Assembly (NCBI GenBank): GCA_947568835.1 | Contig: OX387608.1 | Span: forward strand, 1,290,501-1,354,500 | Reading direction: 5' to 3' | From: Protonemura montana | Lineage: Eukaryota; Arthropoda; Insecta; Plecoptera; Nemouridae | DNA: 64,000 nucleotides | Shown: in pieces, positions 27,301 through 40,100 of the stretch | Layout of the letters: the number at the start of each line of letters is the position of its first letter | Position numbering within the stretch: the first letter of the stretch is position 1 | Program-made: the position numbers and the translations under genes | Notes under the pieces: generated by a model | The model's input: the letters and a program-made list of their open reading frames with translations, nothing else | Told to the model about the DNA's origin: nothing | Database searches by the model: none

Positions 27301-28318
27301 CAAACCATCACGATATTATGAAACAATGGGATATGAACACTCGATATGTAGACTCGATGAAAGTGACGTGCAACTAACGACGAATACGGGAGTACGTTTT
27401 GGAATCCGATTTACAACGAAAGTACAGCAATTTAATTAACATATTTATTATTAAATGTCTGCACATATAAGATTAAGTGCACTCAGTAAATAAATGATTA
27501 CATTTAAAATATTGAGTACCTACAGCTTTTTTTAATTCTTTGAATATCACAAGAGCAATAAACGTATATATAATATAATATATGTATTTATTTACAAACA
27601 AGGTCTACTGGTATAATAGGTACATAGGTAGATAATAGTTGGTAGATTCTTTATTAATTTTTAATAGGCATTATCTAAAGCTGCTTCTGGCAACACAATA
27701 ATTGATTAAATCTTAGATGCGTGCATTGGTTGGCTATTTTTTAAACATCATCTTAAGACAAAAAAAGCTTAAGGAAGTTAAGAATGTAATGCCTTGCCAC
27801 GGACAAGCTTTTTAGATGCAAAACATCGAAGCTGTGAAGCCGATATCATATTCTGTCGAGAGAAGTCAGTGTGTTTTGTCGCAACATGGCACCCGCCAAT
27901 TGTGGCCGGGAACGAAAAATTTGTCAAACGTGTCGATCCAGAAATGAGAAGAAAATAACACAAGAATTTATGTTGTGATGCGTGGAATGATCCGCAGAGA
28001 AACGGTTCTAATTTCTTAGGTTATTCTACCGTCGGTTTACTGGTCTTTCTTGGTGGTTGCTGTTTGGTACGTGGGCGGAGACTCCTGGAAAGAAGCGGGA
28101 AACAAAAACGTTGCTGTCAATCGGCAAAACAACTGCAAGTTCAATCAACTAGGGTCAAATGGGGAAAATATGAAACAGATAAAAACTAATAGTTCTAGTA
28201 AGGGTTGGTGGTTCCAATTAGTCAGAGTCTCAGAACATTTGCCATTTGAAAAGTTGGAAAACGCACTCCAAGTAGCCATGACTTGTGTTACGTTGAAACT
28301 TGTTCTTGATCGACTCAC
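27301..28318. other. AT-rich gap, probable 3' end of WBP2
   Basis: No exon could be fixed. The terminal WBP2 exon may lie here on the minus strand. Confidence 0.35.
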
Positions 28319-31300
28319 ATAGTAAGCTGGTGGCGGCACGTACGCGCACTGCGGCTGACTGGGGTCGTAGTACGCGCTTTGAGCCGCCTCCGCCGCCTTT
28401 GCATCTGTAACATCCAACCAACGCAAACAACTCAAACACAAGCTACGTGCAAACCAGAGCCAGCAGCGGGACCGTTCTGTGAGTACATTGTTGTTAGGAA
28501 CACTAATAAGTAATAACCTGTCAAAAAATGATGCCCGAACGGGGACTCGAACCCCGATCTTCGTCATATCTTGGAGATCCATAATTCTCATCAAATGCAC
28601 TGAAATCCTCTAAAAAATAACGGATGTCAAAGTAGCTCAATTGGTTAGAGCAACACTCGCAACGGGTGGAGATCGGGGTTCCAGTCCCCTGTTTGGGCAT
28701 CAATTTTTGAGAGGTTTTTAGCGTTTCTAAGAAAAAAAATACTTTGCCCATTGCAAGCGTTTCCAATTTAAATCAGATTTCGCAAAGTTTCAGAGCGTTA
28801 CATGACGGTGAAAGTGCTGTGATTGTGTTTTACGACTGTGTAACTGGGAAGCTGTAACACCGACATAACTCTGCCACATTTCAAGGCAAGGTCGTGGTCG
28901 TTTGTTTTGAAACGAGTGTGCAGTGCATAGTTTGGTAAGTTCATACCAGTAGCACATGGCTTGAGCTCGTTTCATCTCCTATTGAGCTTTTGATGGTTGG
29001 ATATATTTTTGAATTTGTACTTGTAACGAAGAAGGACAGAGATAGGACGTGCAACTTACCGAAAAAGAATATTGAAGAAAATTGAAAAAAATTGGTGCAC
29101 TTTTTGAGAAATTTGTAGAATTCCCAAGAATTTGAACGTTTTGGTGAGTCAATATTGGAGACGAGATCTAAATCCTTGGATATTCCAGAAATTTCTTGAC
29201 AAGTGCAAAACGCAGCCCAAATTTTCTCCGGTAAGGTGCACTTCCAATCTCTGTCCTTCTTCCCCGCAACATCATCCAACCTCTTGGCATCCTATTCACA
29301 TTCGAATAGGTTTGTGCCACAAGACGAATGAGACCAGAAATAAATAAAAGCAAAGCAAGCAAAATGTGTTAATGGCCTGGTTACTTAGCAAGTTACAGGT
29401 TCTTTATTTGTGGAAAGAATCTTAAAGGAACAAAGACGAGGAAGTTTGAGCTGGATTTACGTTGGCTGGATGTTGGACAAGATGGATACGTAATTGTAAT
29501 TGTAATTACTAATTAATTCTAGGCAGCTAAACTCTGAATGTACAAGGAATGTAATAAATAAACATAGTAAACATTAAAGCTAAAGAGTAGGTTGTCAAAT
29601 ATAAAGCATCTATGTTAGTATGTTAATATTCTATTATTAAGGTTTCTAATTTTAAATAACTAGTATGTTCTAAGGAACTCACCTAAGGTTTTCAATATTC
29701 TGCCAGGGAAGAAAATACCAAACAGATAAAGCACAAAAGCTTTAGTAGAATCAAAAACAGTCGTAGCAAGATACCGGTCTTACTAAACTTACTACAACAG
29801 GCATCTGTTCAACTTTAAATAACCTGGATAGAGCATAGGATCCAGCCAGCTGATCTCAAATAACCTGGATAGAGCATAGGATCCAGCCAGCTGATCTCAA
29901 ATAACCTGGATAGAGCATAGGATCCAGCCAGCTGATCTCAAATAACCTGGATAGAGCAAAGGATCCAGCCAGCTGGTCTCAAATAACCTGGATAGAGCAT
30001 AGGATCTAGCCAGCTGATCTCAAATAACCTGGATAGAGCATAGGGTCCAGCCAGCTGATCTCAAATAACCTGGATAGAGCATAGGATCCAACAAGCTGAT
30101 CTCAAATAACCTGGATAGAGCATAGGATCCAGCCAGCTGATCTCAAATAACCTGGATAGAGCATACGATCCAGCCAGCTGATCTCAAATAACCTGGATAG
30201 AACGTAGGATCCAGCCAGCTGATCTCAAATAACCTGGATAGAGCATAGGATCCAGCCAGCTAATCTCAAATAACCTGGATAGAGCATAGGATCCAGCCAG
30301 CTGATCTCAAATAACCTGGATAGAGCATAGGATCCAGCCAGCTGATCTCAAATAACCTGGATAGAGCATAGGATCCAGCCAGCTGATCTCAAATAACCTG
30401 GATAGAGCATAGGATCCAGCCAGCTGATCTCAAATAACCTGGATAGAACATAGGATCCAGCCAGCTGATCTCAAATAACCTGGATAGAGCATAGGATCCA
30501 GCCAGCTGATCTAAATAAAAGCCAGGCAATCCATTGTCCCTCATCCCTAAATCTGAGGTGTTTCTATGATTTCAATGGTAATTTTAGAGTTTTTCAAAAA
30601 CATTTACAACCAACTTTGATCAAAGTAACTACCGATGAAAACACTTGAAATATCACGGGCTCTTTGAGAGAAGTGAAAATCAGGGAATCTCAAGATGGCC
30701 GCCTCGGTTTTAAAGTCTCTCCATGGAAACAGTTATCGAGATTGTTGAAGATCAGCGGGTCTGATTTCACAACGCTTTGTTAGAAGGCAGAGTTAACTGG
30801 TTCAATACTTGCTGCTCAACGTCACTTATTTGTTATCTTTTTAAAGACCAGTGAATGAGATTTTTGAGACCAGCCGTCTGTAAACAAAACATCGCGTCAC
30901 AGATTCAGCTCGGCAGGTGATCCATCCCAGGTTTGAGCCAGCGTTGATTTCAGTCAGTGGGTGGGCCGAGAGAAAGATAGCTTCTATTACCTCCACGGTG
31001 AATACTAACTTTCTTTACCAACCAGAGCATGCAGTGGCCACTGACCACTGCCAAACACAATCTACGTTAGTGAAACCATGCTGGCCACCAGGTCATTTTT
31101 AAAACAACAAACTTTTAATAACGAATATGTTGATTTGTAATGTACCAAAGTGCTGGGATAACAAGAATATGTTGATTTGTAATGTGCCAAAGTGCTGGGA
31201 TAACAAGAATATGTTGATTTGTAATGTGCCAAAGTGCTGGGATAACAAGAATATGTTGATTTGTAATGTGTCAAAGTGCTGGGATAACAAGAATATGTTG

Positions 31301-34300
31301 ATTTGTAATGTGTCAAAGTGCTGGGATAACAAGAATATGTTGATTTGTAATGTGTCAAAGTGCTGGGATAGCAAATATGTTGATTTGTTAACATTACAAA
31401 CCATTATATTAGACCACCTGCCCTGCAAAATCTGCAACACGATCTTCCTCTAGCATTATCGCCGCTAATCTCATGCAAACTTCAAGCCGGTTCACTTACC
31501 GGGAGCAGACGGGGCATTCTGGAACCCATTGTTCTGCGGCGGAACGAAACCCATGGCGCCTCCGTTCTGGGCAGTGTATCCCTGCTGTGGAGGATATCCT
31601 TGCTGTTGCGGTGGATACCCTTGCTGTTGGGGAGGATATCCTTGCTGTTGAGGTGGATACCCTTGCTGTTGGGGAGGATATCCTTGCTGTTGGGGTGGAT
31701 ACCCTTGCTGTTGAGGGGCATATCCAGGTGCGTTGGGATACTGCTGTGGAAATCCTGCTGCCCCTTGTGGGGCGTAGCCTGCTGCCCCTTGCGGGGCGTA
31801 GCCTGCCTGCTGTTGGTAGCCCATTGGCTGTTGCTGAGGCGCAGGGGCGTAACCATTGTAGCCGTTGATGCCAGGGTATGGCGGCGGGTTGTCCGTCATA
31901 AACACAGAGTTGGCTGAAACAATTAAAAAAAATATAAGAACATTGAATCGAACACTTGCTGAAAGTGCCCGTGTTTAACGGTCGGTTTTTTAGTGGTTAA
32001 GTGCCTAACAGTCTGTTAATTTGTTAATTTGCTTAGCAACGGTTAATCAGAACGTGTCTTTTGTGTGTTAACGGTCTGTTAATTGGTTAACGAGCCGCTG
32101 AAAAGTTGGCGCTTGGTCTCGGCTTTGATTTTACGTCTTTACGGAAAAAAATACCGGACGGTAATTACGTGAGCGACGAGAATGATGGTCGTACAGTGCT
32201 GAGAATTTCGTTATTTCTTGCAGATTACTTGCATTTGAGACTGGTTTACACTCAATTAATCTTTTTAATGCTAACTTTAACGATTGATGAACACGTATTG
32301 ATATTTTGAGTCATTATTATTTAATTGTAGAGGTTTGAAAACAATTCCCGAGAATTTAGACTTTTCAGCCTTTGTTTCGTTGCCTTTGTCTTTGTTCAAA
32401 ATGTTTTCACTATCTTATCTTTGAACCAATCTTACGATGACAATTTGGCAACTCGCCAAAAATGACAGTCAAAATCATATTTCACAGAATAAAACGCATC
32501 CAACGTCAAATTGGAGTAACTCGAGTTTGACAGGTTGTGACGTGATATAGCGTCACTAGAATCAGAGTGACTGTGAGTATTCACAGCCTCGTGGTTCTAC
32601 TCCTTGGAGATCCGTCATTCTCATCAAATACACTAAAATCATCTAAAAAATGATGTTTCCAAGAAGCTCAATTGGTAAGAGTAACACCCGCGACAGGTGG
32701 AGATCGGGGTCCAAGTAGCTCAATTGGTTAGAGCAACATCCGCGATAGGTGGAGATCGGGGTCCAAGTAGATCAATTGGTTAGAGCAACACCCGCGACAG
32801 GTGGAGATCGGGGTCCAAGTAGCTCAATTGGTTAGAGCAACACCCGCGACAGGTGGAGATCGGGGTCCAAGTAGCTCAATTGGTTAGAGCAACACCCGCG
32901 ACAGGTGGAGATCGGGGTCCAAGTAGCTCAATTGGTTAGAGCAACACCCGCGACAGGTGGAGATCGGGGTCCAAGTAGCTCAATTGGTTAGAGCAACACC
33001 CGCGACAGGTGGAGATCGGGGTCCAAGTAGCTCAATTGGTTAGAGCAACACCCGCGACAGGTGGAGATCGGGGTTCAAGTAGCTCAATTGGTTTGAGCAA
33101 CACCCGCGACAGGTGGAGATCGGGGTTCGAGTCCCCGTTTGGGTATCGAATTTTGAGAGGTTATACGAATACACATGTGTGTTGTTACAAAACAAACGCA
33201 AGCCAAGTCTACGTACGAGGAGGAGCGTCGGGGAACGCTTGCGACGGCGGAGTCCACCCGTAGTAGCCGGCAGGAGGCGGGGCATACGCAGGGGGCGGAG
33301 CCGCGTACCAGTCTCCCATTGGTGCAGTGTAAGGAGGAGGAGCATCACGGGGCGGTCCATTCCTCGAAGCTGGGAACACAACAGATAAGACAACGGCAGA
33401 TCTCATTGTAAGTTGCATTATTTCTCAAGTATGTGTGTCTTTCAATTCGAAGAACTCATCTATTGTCAATCACTTTCACTTGAATCAGCTTGCAATAGAA
33501 TCTTCACATGCCTTTCTTTTCCTTACTTGGGGGTCTTCAAGACAAAAGTGAAAGTTTTAGACATTTAGATAGGGAGCCTATTTGTTTAATGCAGAAAAGA
33601 CCTAACAAAATACATTAAGACCTATTTAAATGTGTAGATAATGTGATATAGAATATAATTATAGTAATAATAATGGTAAGACAACGAAAGTTCAAGGTAT
33701 AATAGCCTAACACAATTGATGAATACTTGTAACCCACCCATTTGAGCAGCTCGCAACATTGCTTGACCGAAATCAATCGCTCCTCCAGTCTTAAACATCA
33801 GTTTGAACTTCGCTTCGCCGATCCAGTTCCCGTTTGGCTGCGCTCGCACTTTGCCCTTGATGAAGTTGGCGCCGAAGACGGGCTGCTCCAGTTCGACGTT
33901 GCTCAGCGTGATGAACGGGAAGCTGAACGACTGCATCTTGTCTCTGGTGTCCTTCACGTTGAACACCATACGATGTGTCGTCAGGTACAATCGACCCGTT
34001 TTCTTTCCGTGAAACTCTGGCTGCTCGTTGCCGTGAAATTCCATCGTGACATTGTCCGAGAATACGAGAATGCTGGAAATTGCAAGACACGAATTAAATA
34101 TGTTTATATAACGTCACGACATCTTTATTATAATTGTGTATCATTAGGCTACAAGGAAGTGATTTACCACATACAACAAGTACTGTAGTTAATGGTGATT
34201 AGGCTTATCTCGTTCACTGCTCTTATACAGCATATAAAAACAAACAAACACAGAGATTTTAAAGAAAGATGTATAATTTTATATATCCTTACCATTCTCC

Positions 34301-34348
34301 AGCATGAATTAACACGCCCCCGTTGGCATGTGCGGTATTTAGTGACAT
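28319..34348 (-). CDS. WBP2: WW domain-binding protein 2 (WBP2), last exon unresolved
   Basis: Adaptor with an N-terminal GRAM/PH-like domain and proline-rich PPxY motifs that bind WW-domain proteins such as YAP/Yorkie. Exons in reading order: 34348-34293, 34072-33738, 33369-33217, 31913-31500, 28404-28319. These join in phase to 348 residues. Exon 1 begins [18 protein letters not shown], like the vertebrate start MALNKNHSEGGGVI. Exon 2 carries the GRAM core ([37 protein letters not shown]). Exon 3 has PPPYTAP. Exon 4 has DNPPPYPG followed by about six QQQGYPP repeats. Exon 5 has [11 protein letters not shown], as in the family's C-terminus, then PPPAYY. After PPPAYY a strong donor (GTGAGT) follows in phase 0, so a small terminal exon probably lies below 28319; without it the frame runs on to a stop near 28145. 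Introns hold the 41-bp and 42-bp arrays and SINEs. The protein is longer than human WBP2 (261). Confidence 0.88.
28490..28790. mobile_element. Head-to-head pair of tRNA-SINEs
   Basis: A minus copy (GATGCCCGAACGGGGACTCG, a box B complement) is followed by a plus copy (AGTAGCTCAATTGGTTAGAG...GGGGTTCCAGTCCCCTGTTT). Both are in the last resolved WBP2 intron. Confidence 0.75.
29812..30740 (-). repeat. 41-bp minisatellite (about 17 copies) plus element remnant
   Basis: Reverse-complement orientation of the array at 1287. After 30515 the sequence (CCAGGCAATCCATTGTCCCT...CAAGATGGCCGCCTCGG) is the interior and far end of the parent element. It lies in a WBP2 intron. Confidence 0.88.
31123..31391 (+). 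repeat. 42-bp minisatellite (6 copies)
   Basis: The unit holds AATATGTTGATTTGTAATGT and GCCAAAGTGCTGGGATAACA. It lies about 110 bp beyond the WBP2 exon ending at 31500. The phase-neutral length keeps several frames open; it is not coding. Confidence 0.9.
31570..31725 (-). repeat. Coding 21-bp repeats (QQQGYPP) within WBP2
   Basis: About six to seven tandem heptapeptides in exon 4 of WBP2, the only array here that lies inside a reading frame. Confidence 0.85.
32205..32330 (+). repeat. Dispersed repeat shared with 44168-44290
   Basis: CGTTATTTCTTGCAGATTAC, TTGCATTTGAGACTGGTTTA and CACTCAATTAATC occur at both sites. It is probably the interior of the element that carries the 53-bp array. Confidence 0.7.
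32485..33180 (+). mobile_element. Composite SINE with about 9 tandem 52-bp tRNA-like heads
   Basis: The upstream module 32490-32650 is followed by head units (TCCAAGTAGCTCAATTGGTT, AGAGCAACACCCGCGACAGG) every 52 bp. Only the last continues through a full box B (GGTTCGAGTCC) into the tail GTTTGGGTATCGAATTTTGA. It is in a WBP2 intron just beyond the exon ending at 33217. Confidence 0.85.
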
Positions 34349-34576
34349 TTTTGACAGGAATATTAGATTTCACAACTTGCAGCTCTCGTAACTGACGTTC
34401 GATTCACGTTCACCTGATCCTTGTCTTGTGCGTCATCGCACGGAATGTCTAGAAATTTCCACCAATCAAATACTTTCATTTAAACAGATGGAACGTGGTT
34501 TCGAAACGTTCCGTTGTGCGAAATCGGATCGTAGCTGTGAACGTCAAAACTGACGACACGTATTCTGGTATCTGTC
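34349..34576. promoter_or_regulatory. Compact divergent promoter between WBP2 and COPZ
   Basis: The 228 bp between the opposed start codons must hold both 5'UTRs and both promoters. No TATA box is evident for either gene. That is usual for housekeeping pairs and is consistent with a bidirectional core, though this is inference from spacing alone. Confidence 0.6.
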
Positions 34577-35592
34577 ATGGAGGGCCTTTTATTAGTAAGT
34601 TTTATTATTAAATGATTCAAAAACTAGTGCCTTACCTACTCTTTGGATCAGAATATATCTTCGCACGTTGCTCTTGATTTCTGTTCACTTTTATATCGCA
34701 GAAATGCATTATACTTGACGTAACATTCGCTTTCAAATGATTTCCCCTAACCTAAAATACCACGACACCGAGAAGTACTAAATAATAATAAAAACATATT
34801 TATTTATTTTAAAGGAACCCACTTTGTACACCATTAAGGGGATGGCCATCCTCGACAATGATGGCAATCGAATTCTGGCCAAATACTACGACAAGAATGT
34901 GTTTCCATTAGCAAAAGAGCAAAAGGCATTTGAAAAGAACCTGTTCAACAAGACGCACAGAGCAAATGCCGAGATCATTATGCTGGATGGATTGACATGC
35001 CTTTACCGCAGCAACGTCGACCTGTTCTTTTATGTGATGGGGAGCTCACATGAAAATGAGGTATTAATACGTAATTTTTAAATGTAATTTTCTATGTGTC
35101 TTAAATGGTAACATTCCAGCAATTGTTTACAGCTTTAATCATGGACACTATTTTTGTTTGCAGTTGATATTAATGAGCGTGTTGAACTGTTTGTATGATG
35201 CAGTTAGCCAGATTCTACGTAAGAACGTAGAGAAGAGAGTCGTGCTTGAGAATCTGGACATTGTCATGCTTGCTATGGATGAAATTTGTGATGGCGGGTA
35301 AGTAAATGCGTGCCTTAAATCTGGTTAAGTGAACTTGGCTGAGCAATATACTTTTCAGCATCATAATGGAAGCCGATCCGTCTGCTGTTGTCCAAAGAGT
35401 TGCTTTGAGAACAGATGACATTCCGCTAGGGGAGCAAACCGTCGCTCAGGTGAGCTTCATTGCGATTGTCTTGGCGATTGGAATTATTCTTGGCCAACTA
35501 TGAACTGAAGTAGCTTTAATAACAAACAACATTGCTCTTCACAGGTTCTACAATCGGCCAAGGAACAGATCAAGTGGTCGCTCCTAAAATGA
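34577..35592 (+). CDS. COPZ: Coatomer subunit zeta
   Basis: Small subunit of the COPI coat that buds Golgi-to-ER vesicles; it pairs with gamma-COP. Exons: 34577-34594, 34815-35060, 35164-35297, 35359-35449, 35545-35592. Phases agree and give 178 residues (human COPZ1 177). The tiny first exon encodes MEGLLL, and the next begins [20 protein letters not shown]. Conserved longin-domain stretches are visible: [44 protein letters not shown], and the family-perfect end [21 protein letters not shown] lies at 35713, about 120 bp after the stop. The gene is head-to-head with WBP2: the two start codons are 228 bp apart, so the promoters must overlap or be shared. No oddity is seen in the protein. Confidence 0.96.
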
Positions 35593-35719
35593 ACTAGAAC
35601 CAAAGTAAAGAAATTGTGAAAGTCGAAATCCAAACCGTTGTTTTGCAACTTATTTAAGGCAAGATTTTTTTTCACATGTAAATGTGTGTGAATGTAATGC
35701 CATTACTGTTAAAATAAAG

Positions 35720-37101
35720 TATTTTATTTCTAAACGCTGTCTGAAAAATATTTGCTATTAAAAACTAGGGTCCATTGTTAGGTTTTGTTAGACTGTGTGT
35801 TGCGATGAAATGTTTCAAAATGTTGTGTTAATATTTTGTAAAGAAGCACAACTTATTGTAAGTATAGAAGAGCTTTAATTCTGTGAATTAAAATCTGCGC
35901 TTCTGATTTGTCTCGACATGTAAGCCTCTTAGATTTAAAATGTCAAAATAACCAATTATTTACATGTGGGTTAAGTATTGTCAAATTGGTGGTCATTTCT
36001 GATGGGGTTATTTCTTGCAAACTAGGACCTCGCAAATACTTTTATAATGCGTTGAACGATGCAATTTAGGTACGATATTAAACTTTTCTTCAAACTGAAA
36101 CTGCATTTTAAAGTCAGTCTGTGCAAAGTTCTTTCTGGTTAAATAACTCATATAGTACAAGTTGAAATATTACATAAAACAAATGTCTGATTATCTGTAG
36201 AGGGGGTTATTTTGCCAACAGCTGTTCACTGGGACCTTGTGTAAATTGTCATGCATTGCAGTTTGCATTGCAGTTTAGTTAAGATTTTGTAAAAAGCCTT
36301 CCATTATTTTAAGTATGATTAATTTTGGTTTAAGAGAATATAATGTTGATAAAATTTGAATGGGTCAATTGCTTGTTGTTGAAACTACCATCACTCATTA
36401 GGAGAGCTATAAAAATCTAAATTAAAACCAGATGTAGATAGCATTATGTAATGGTTGTAATTTACTCTGAAATAAGCAGGATTATTATATCTGATGATTA
36501 AAGGATGAACTAGTACCGGGTATTTATAAGCCTATCAATCAGTAATCTACGTAGAGCGTTAAATGCACGCAAATCAATTATAATGCAACTTTCCGTCACT
36601 GATAAGCAAAGTGATTACCTACGTTAATGCATAGATAAACGTGGATGGATTTTGCGGTTTCACTTTGATCTAGCATTTAACAAAAAAAATGTACGGTGCG
36701 TTTTATAATTCTGCATTTTGAAATATATATATAAATACATTAATTTTGTAGTTAGCTTGATTTTTAATTTTGTTTCTACGCTGCTAATTTCTTCCTTGCC
36801 AGCTTATCAGTTACTAACTTAGCACAGGCAAAAATCAGTCGAATAAAAAATATCAACAACTGCGCTATCTCCAAGATTGCAGCTTCTTATCTCCCTCCTG
36901 CCGTCTCCAGTTCCGACGACCAACAAAGACAACAAGATAACAACAAGTCGTGCTTTGGCCGGCACCGCGAGTGTGGGGCCACCGCTCTCCAACAATGTCG
37001 CCAACAATCGCTCGCGCAGAACAAACTCATTGAAGCGGGAAGCACAATTCTGTTCCGAGTGTTTGTGAAACATTATCAGTTGAGACAGATTTTAGTTTGC
37101 A
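35720..37101. other. Intergenic region upstream of the Gaf-type gene
   Basis: AT-rich, no exon or repeat array recognised. It must contain the promoter and 5'UTR of the G-alpha gene. Confidence 0.5.
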
Positions 37102-40100
37102 ATGAGACTTGTCTGCTTCAACACTGAGAGCCAAGAGAAGAGAGTCAGTCGGGAGATTGAAAAGAAGTTGGCGGAGTGGTACAAAGATGACAAGAAAGCC
37201 ATCAAGCTGTTGTTGCTAGGTAAGATGATGCTGCAGGGAACTTATCTTGCTAAATATGAAAAGATAAGCCTGATCACATCTCTCGGCTTATGCCACTCAT
37301 AATACATCAATGTGTGATAATCTCACGAAATTAGGCAATTTTTATCACTAATCTTGTTTTTAAATTGTATACCTACATCACACTTGAAGCCAAGCTTGAG
37401 ATTTATCTCAAAACATGAAAGATGAAGTGTATTTAAAATATTTAAATCCCAAAAAAATATGCTATTTCAGTTGATTAGTTCTTCATTCATTGTTGTTTTA
37501 AGAATATTAATAATGTGTTTATTTCCCAGATTGATCATTAGCTCATGATATTGGTTTGTCAATATTTAGTAATCAAGTAATTTAGTTTGTAATGCAACCT
37601 GCTAATTGAATTTCAGGTACGGGGGAGTCTGGTAAAACAACCATCATCAAGCAGATGAAAATCCTGCACATCAGTGGTTTCTCTGACAGGTAAGCAGATG
37701 ACATATTTTCAAGCAACTTTGCAGAAATCATCGTGTTTACGCCCCACTGTAGATCAACTTGAACTGTAATAACTATAACACCCGATTGATATTGAAATCG
37801 TTTCCCTATTTTCACTAAATGGACAGTAATTGGTCAAGTCACTCACGAAGAATTTTTAAATTTTTAAATTAATTAAAAAATGAAAACTGACATTGGGGGA
37901 TAAATGTGCCCCTCAGTAAAAGGAAGAAGTAGCGGCTATGTCAACTTCATCATGATCGTTGAGATTTTGTGTTGATTACCCATTGTTGGCCAGTGAAGTT
38001 GGTGCAGGAAGAAAAGAATAATATCGTTGATTTGTCATTACTTTTGAGTGGCATTTAGCCTGATAAGCAAGGGAGTTTCTCGCTTAGAACAACTGTAATG
38101 ATAAAGATAGCGTGACATGGATTCTACAAATCTTGTTTCATAATACAATTTAAAAGATCTGGTTCAAATATCTTGTTCCAATTCTTCTGATTATAACCGT
38201 AAAGCTATCAAGTGGATCATCGGCTCATTTGGCAAGAAAATGTGTTTTATTTGCTGGGAAATGTAAACGGCTGGAATGATTTTATTATAATTTACGTTAT
38301 AAATATTGACTTATATTATATGAAGCCATTAAATAGTGAACAATCACTTTCTAGATCAGAATCTGTCTGCTTCATGGAAAACGTATACCGCGGTAAACTG
38401 CAAATAGGTTGCCAAGAGGTTGGATATTTGTTGTAGTAAAGAAGTAAAGACCCACGTCTACTTTATCTAACCTTAGCACTAGCTTTGACAAAAACTATTT
38501 CAACCGAGTTTTGTCAAAAATAAAGATATATCTAACAATGGCAAAGACAACTGGCAGAAACATTAAAATTCCCAGAAATTTAAGAAATTTCTCGACACTA
38601 ATTTCCTTCTTTGGGTAAGTTGCGCCCTCTCTCTCTTTCAACAAATTGATGTTTGTTTTATTTACTCTTGGATCACATATAGATACAGCCAAAGATCTGG
38701 GCTCGTCAAGTAATATAATAATAATAAAATCTATGTCTTCCTAAGATAAGTCTACACTACGATAAAATATTAATAAATATAACTAAACATTCAATAACAT
38801 ATATTTTATAATAACTAATACAATCTGAAGAATTGATTACAGGCTCTAATTTCAATCACTTACATGCATGTCAAAGAATTCTCCCATCTTATAGAAGGTC
38901 TTTGCTAATAGCGTATACTTAAAAGCTGATTTGAACATTTATCTATCTGTCATCAATGTAATCCAGTTTGGCAGATGATCATAAAGTTTAATATCGTTTA
39001 AATACAAATTATTTTAGTAACTAAACTCAACATAACTCAAATATCCAGCCTCTTGGCATCACATTTGCATTTTAAGTACACCTTTAGCCAAGCAAGTCTG
39101 CGGACAGGAGTAAAAACTTTAAAATCAACGTCAAATCGCTGTATTTCGCAGCGAACGCCTCGAGAAGGCGAATGAGATCAGAGAAAACGCACACGAAGCA
39201 ATCTTCGACCTCGTGACTCACCTGCCGCTGCTAGACCCGCCGATCCAGCTCAACGACAGCGAGGCCTGGCAGTGTGCTCGATACATCAGGGACGTGGGAC
39301 CAGCTGCTCCAGACACATTCTCACAGGTACACACCTGTCTTCCCTCAGGAACCTCAGGGACTACAACCTGGATAGCGGTTACCATGGAGACACTTTATAA
39401 CCAAGTCCACCATCTTGAGAGTCCCTCATTTGCACTTCTCTCAAAGTGCCCGAGCTATTTCAAGTGTTTTTATCGGTAGTTTTTGTAGTTTTCTCCGCTT
39501 TAATGGTCAAAAATTAGCTGAAATTTTTTTTTTTGGCCGAATGGTTTGATATTAATGACTTGGAAAAAGATGGTAGAGCTTTCTTGGTAATAGCAGTTTG
39601 AAGTGAACTTCATTTGTGGTAAAAAAAGTATTTGTGAAACAGATACTGAGAATAAATTTAGTACCCATTGGTAATTGTAATCGGAAAGTCTAGTTCGGTG
39701 TTGCAACTCATCTTGACGCAATGTTTATTTAAACGATTGGGTCTGTAATCATTGTGCAATAAACTTTACAACAAACACATTGCCTTCGCTGCAACGCGCC
39801 GATAAAATTAAATGAATAAGAAATAAAACTCAGCGTAGATAACTCGTACGAGCTCCTGATTGCACGACTCGAACAATTAGTTTCGAGTGCTCGTGTTTTC
39901 TTTACGGCTATTCTCGAGTGTACGAAATGCAAGAACAATTAATATCAAAATGTTGCTGCACTTTCACAATCAAGATCAAAGATACAAGTATTTGAGAGTC
40001 TCCGTATCAACGTGAGAGAATTGATGCTTATCTGCAATTATAAAATGTGTGAATTATTGATTGTTCTTTTTGATAAAACTTCCTGCAGATGTACTTAGAT

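Noticed and set aside
31062-31453. Three overlapping repetitive ORFs over the 42-bp array
   Set aside because: Same artefact of a phase-neutral repeat; it lies in a WBP2 intron.
32655-33125. Cluster of functional tRNA genes
   Set aside because: Units are 52 bp and lack the T arm except the last; acceptor pairing is poor. They are SINE heads.
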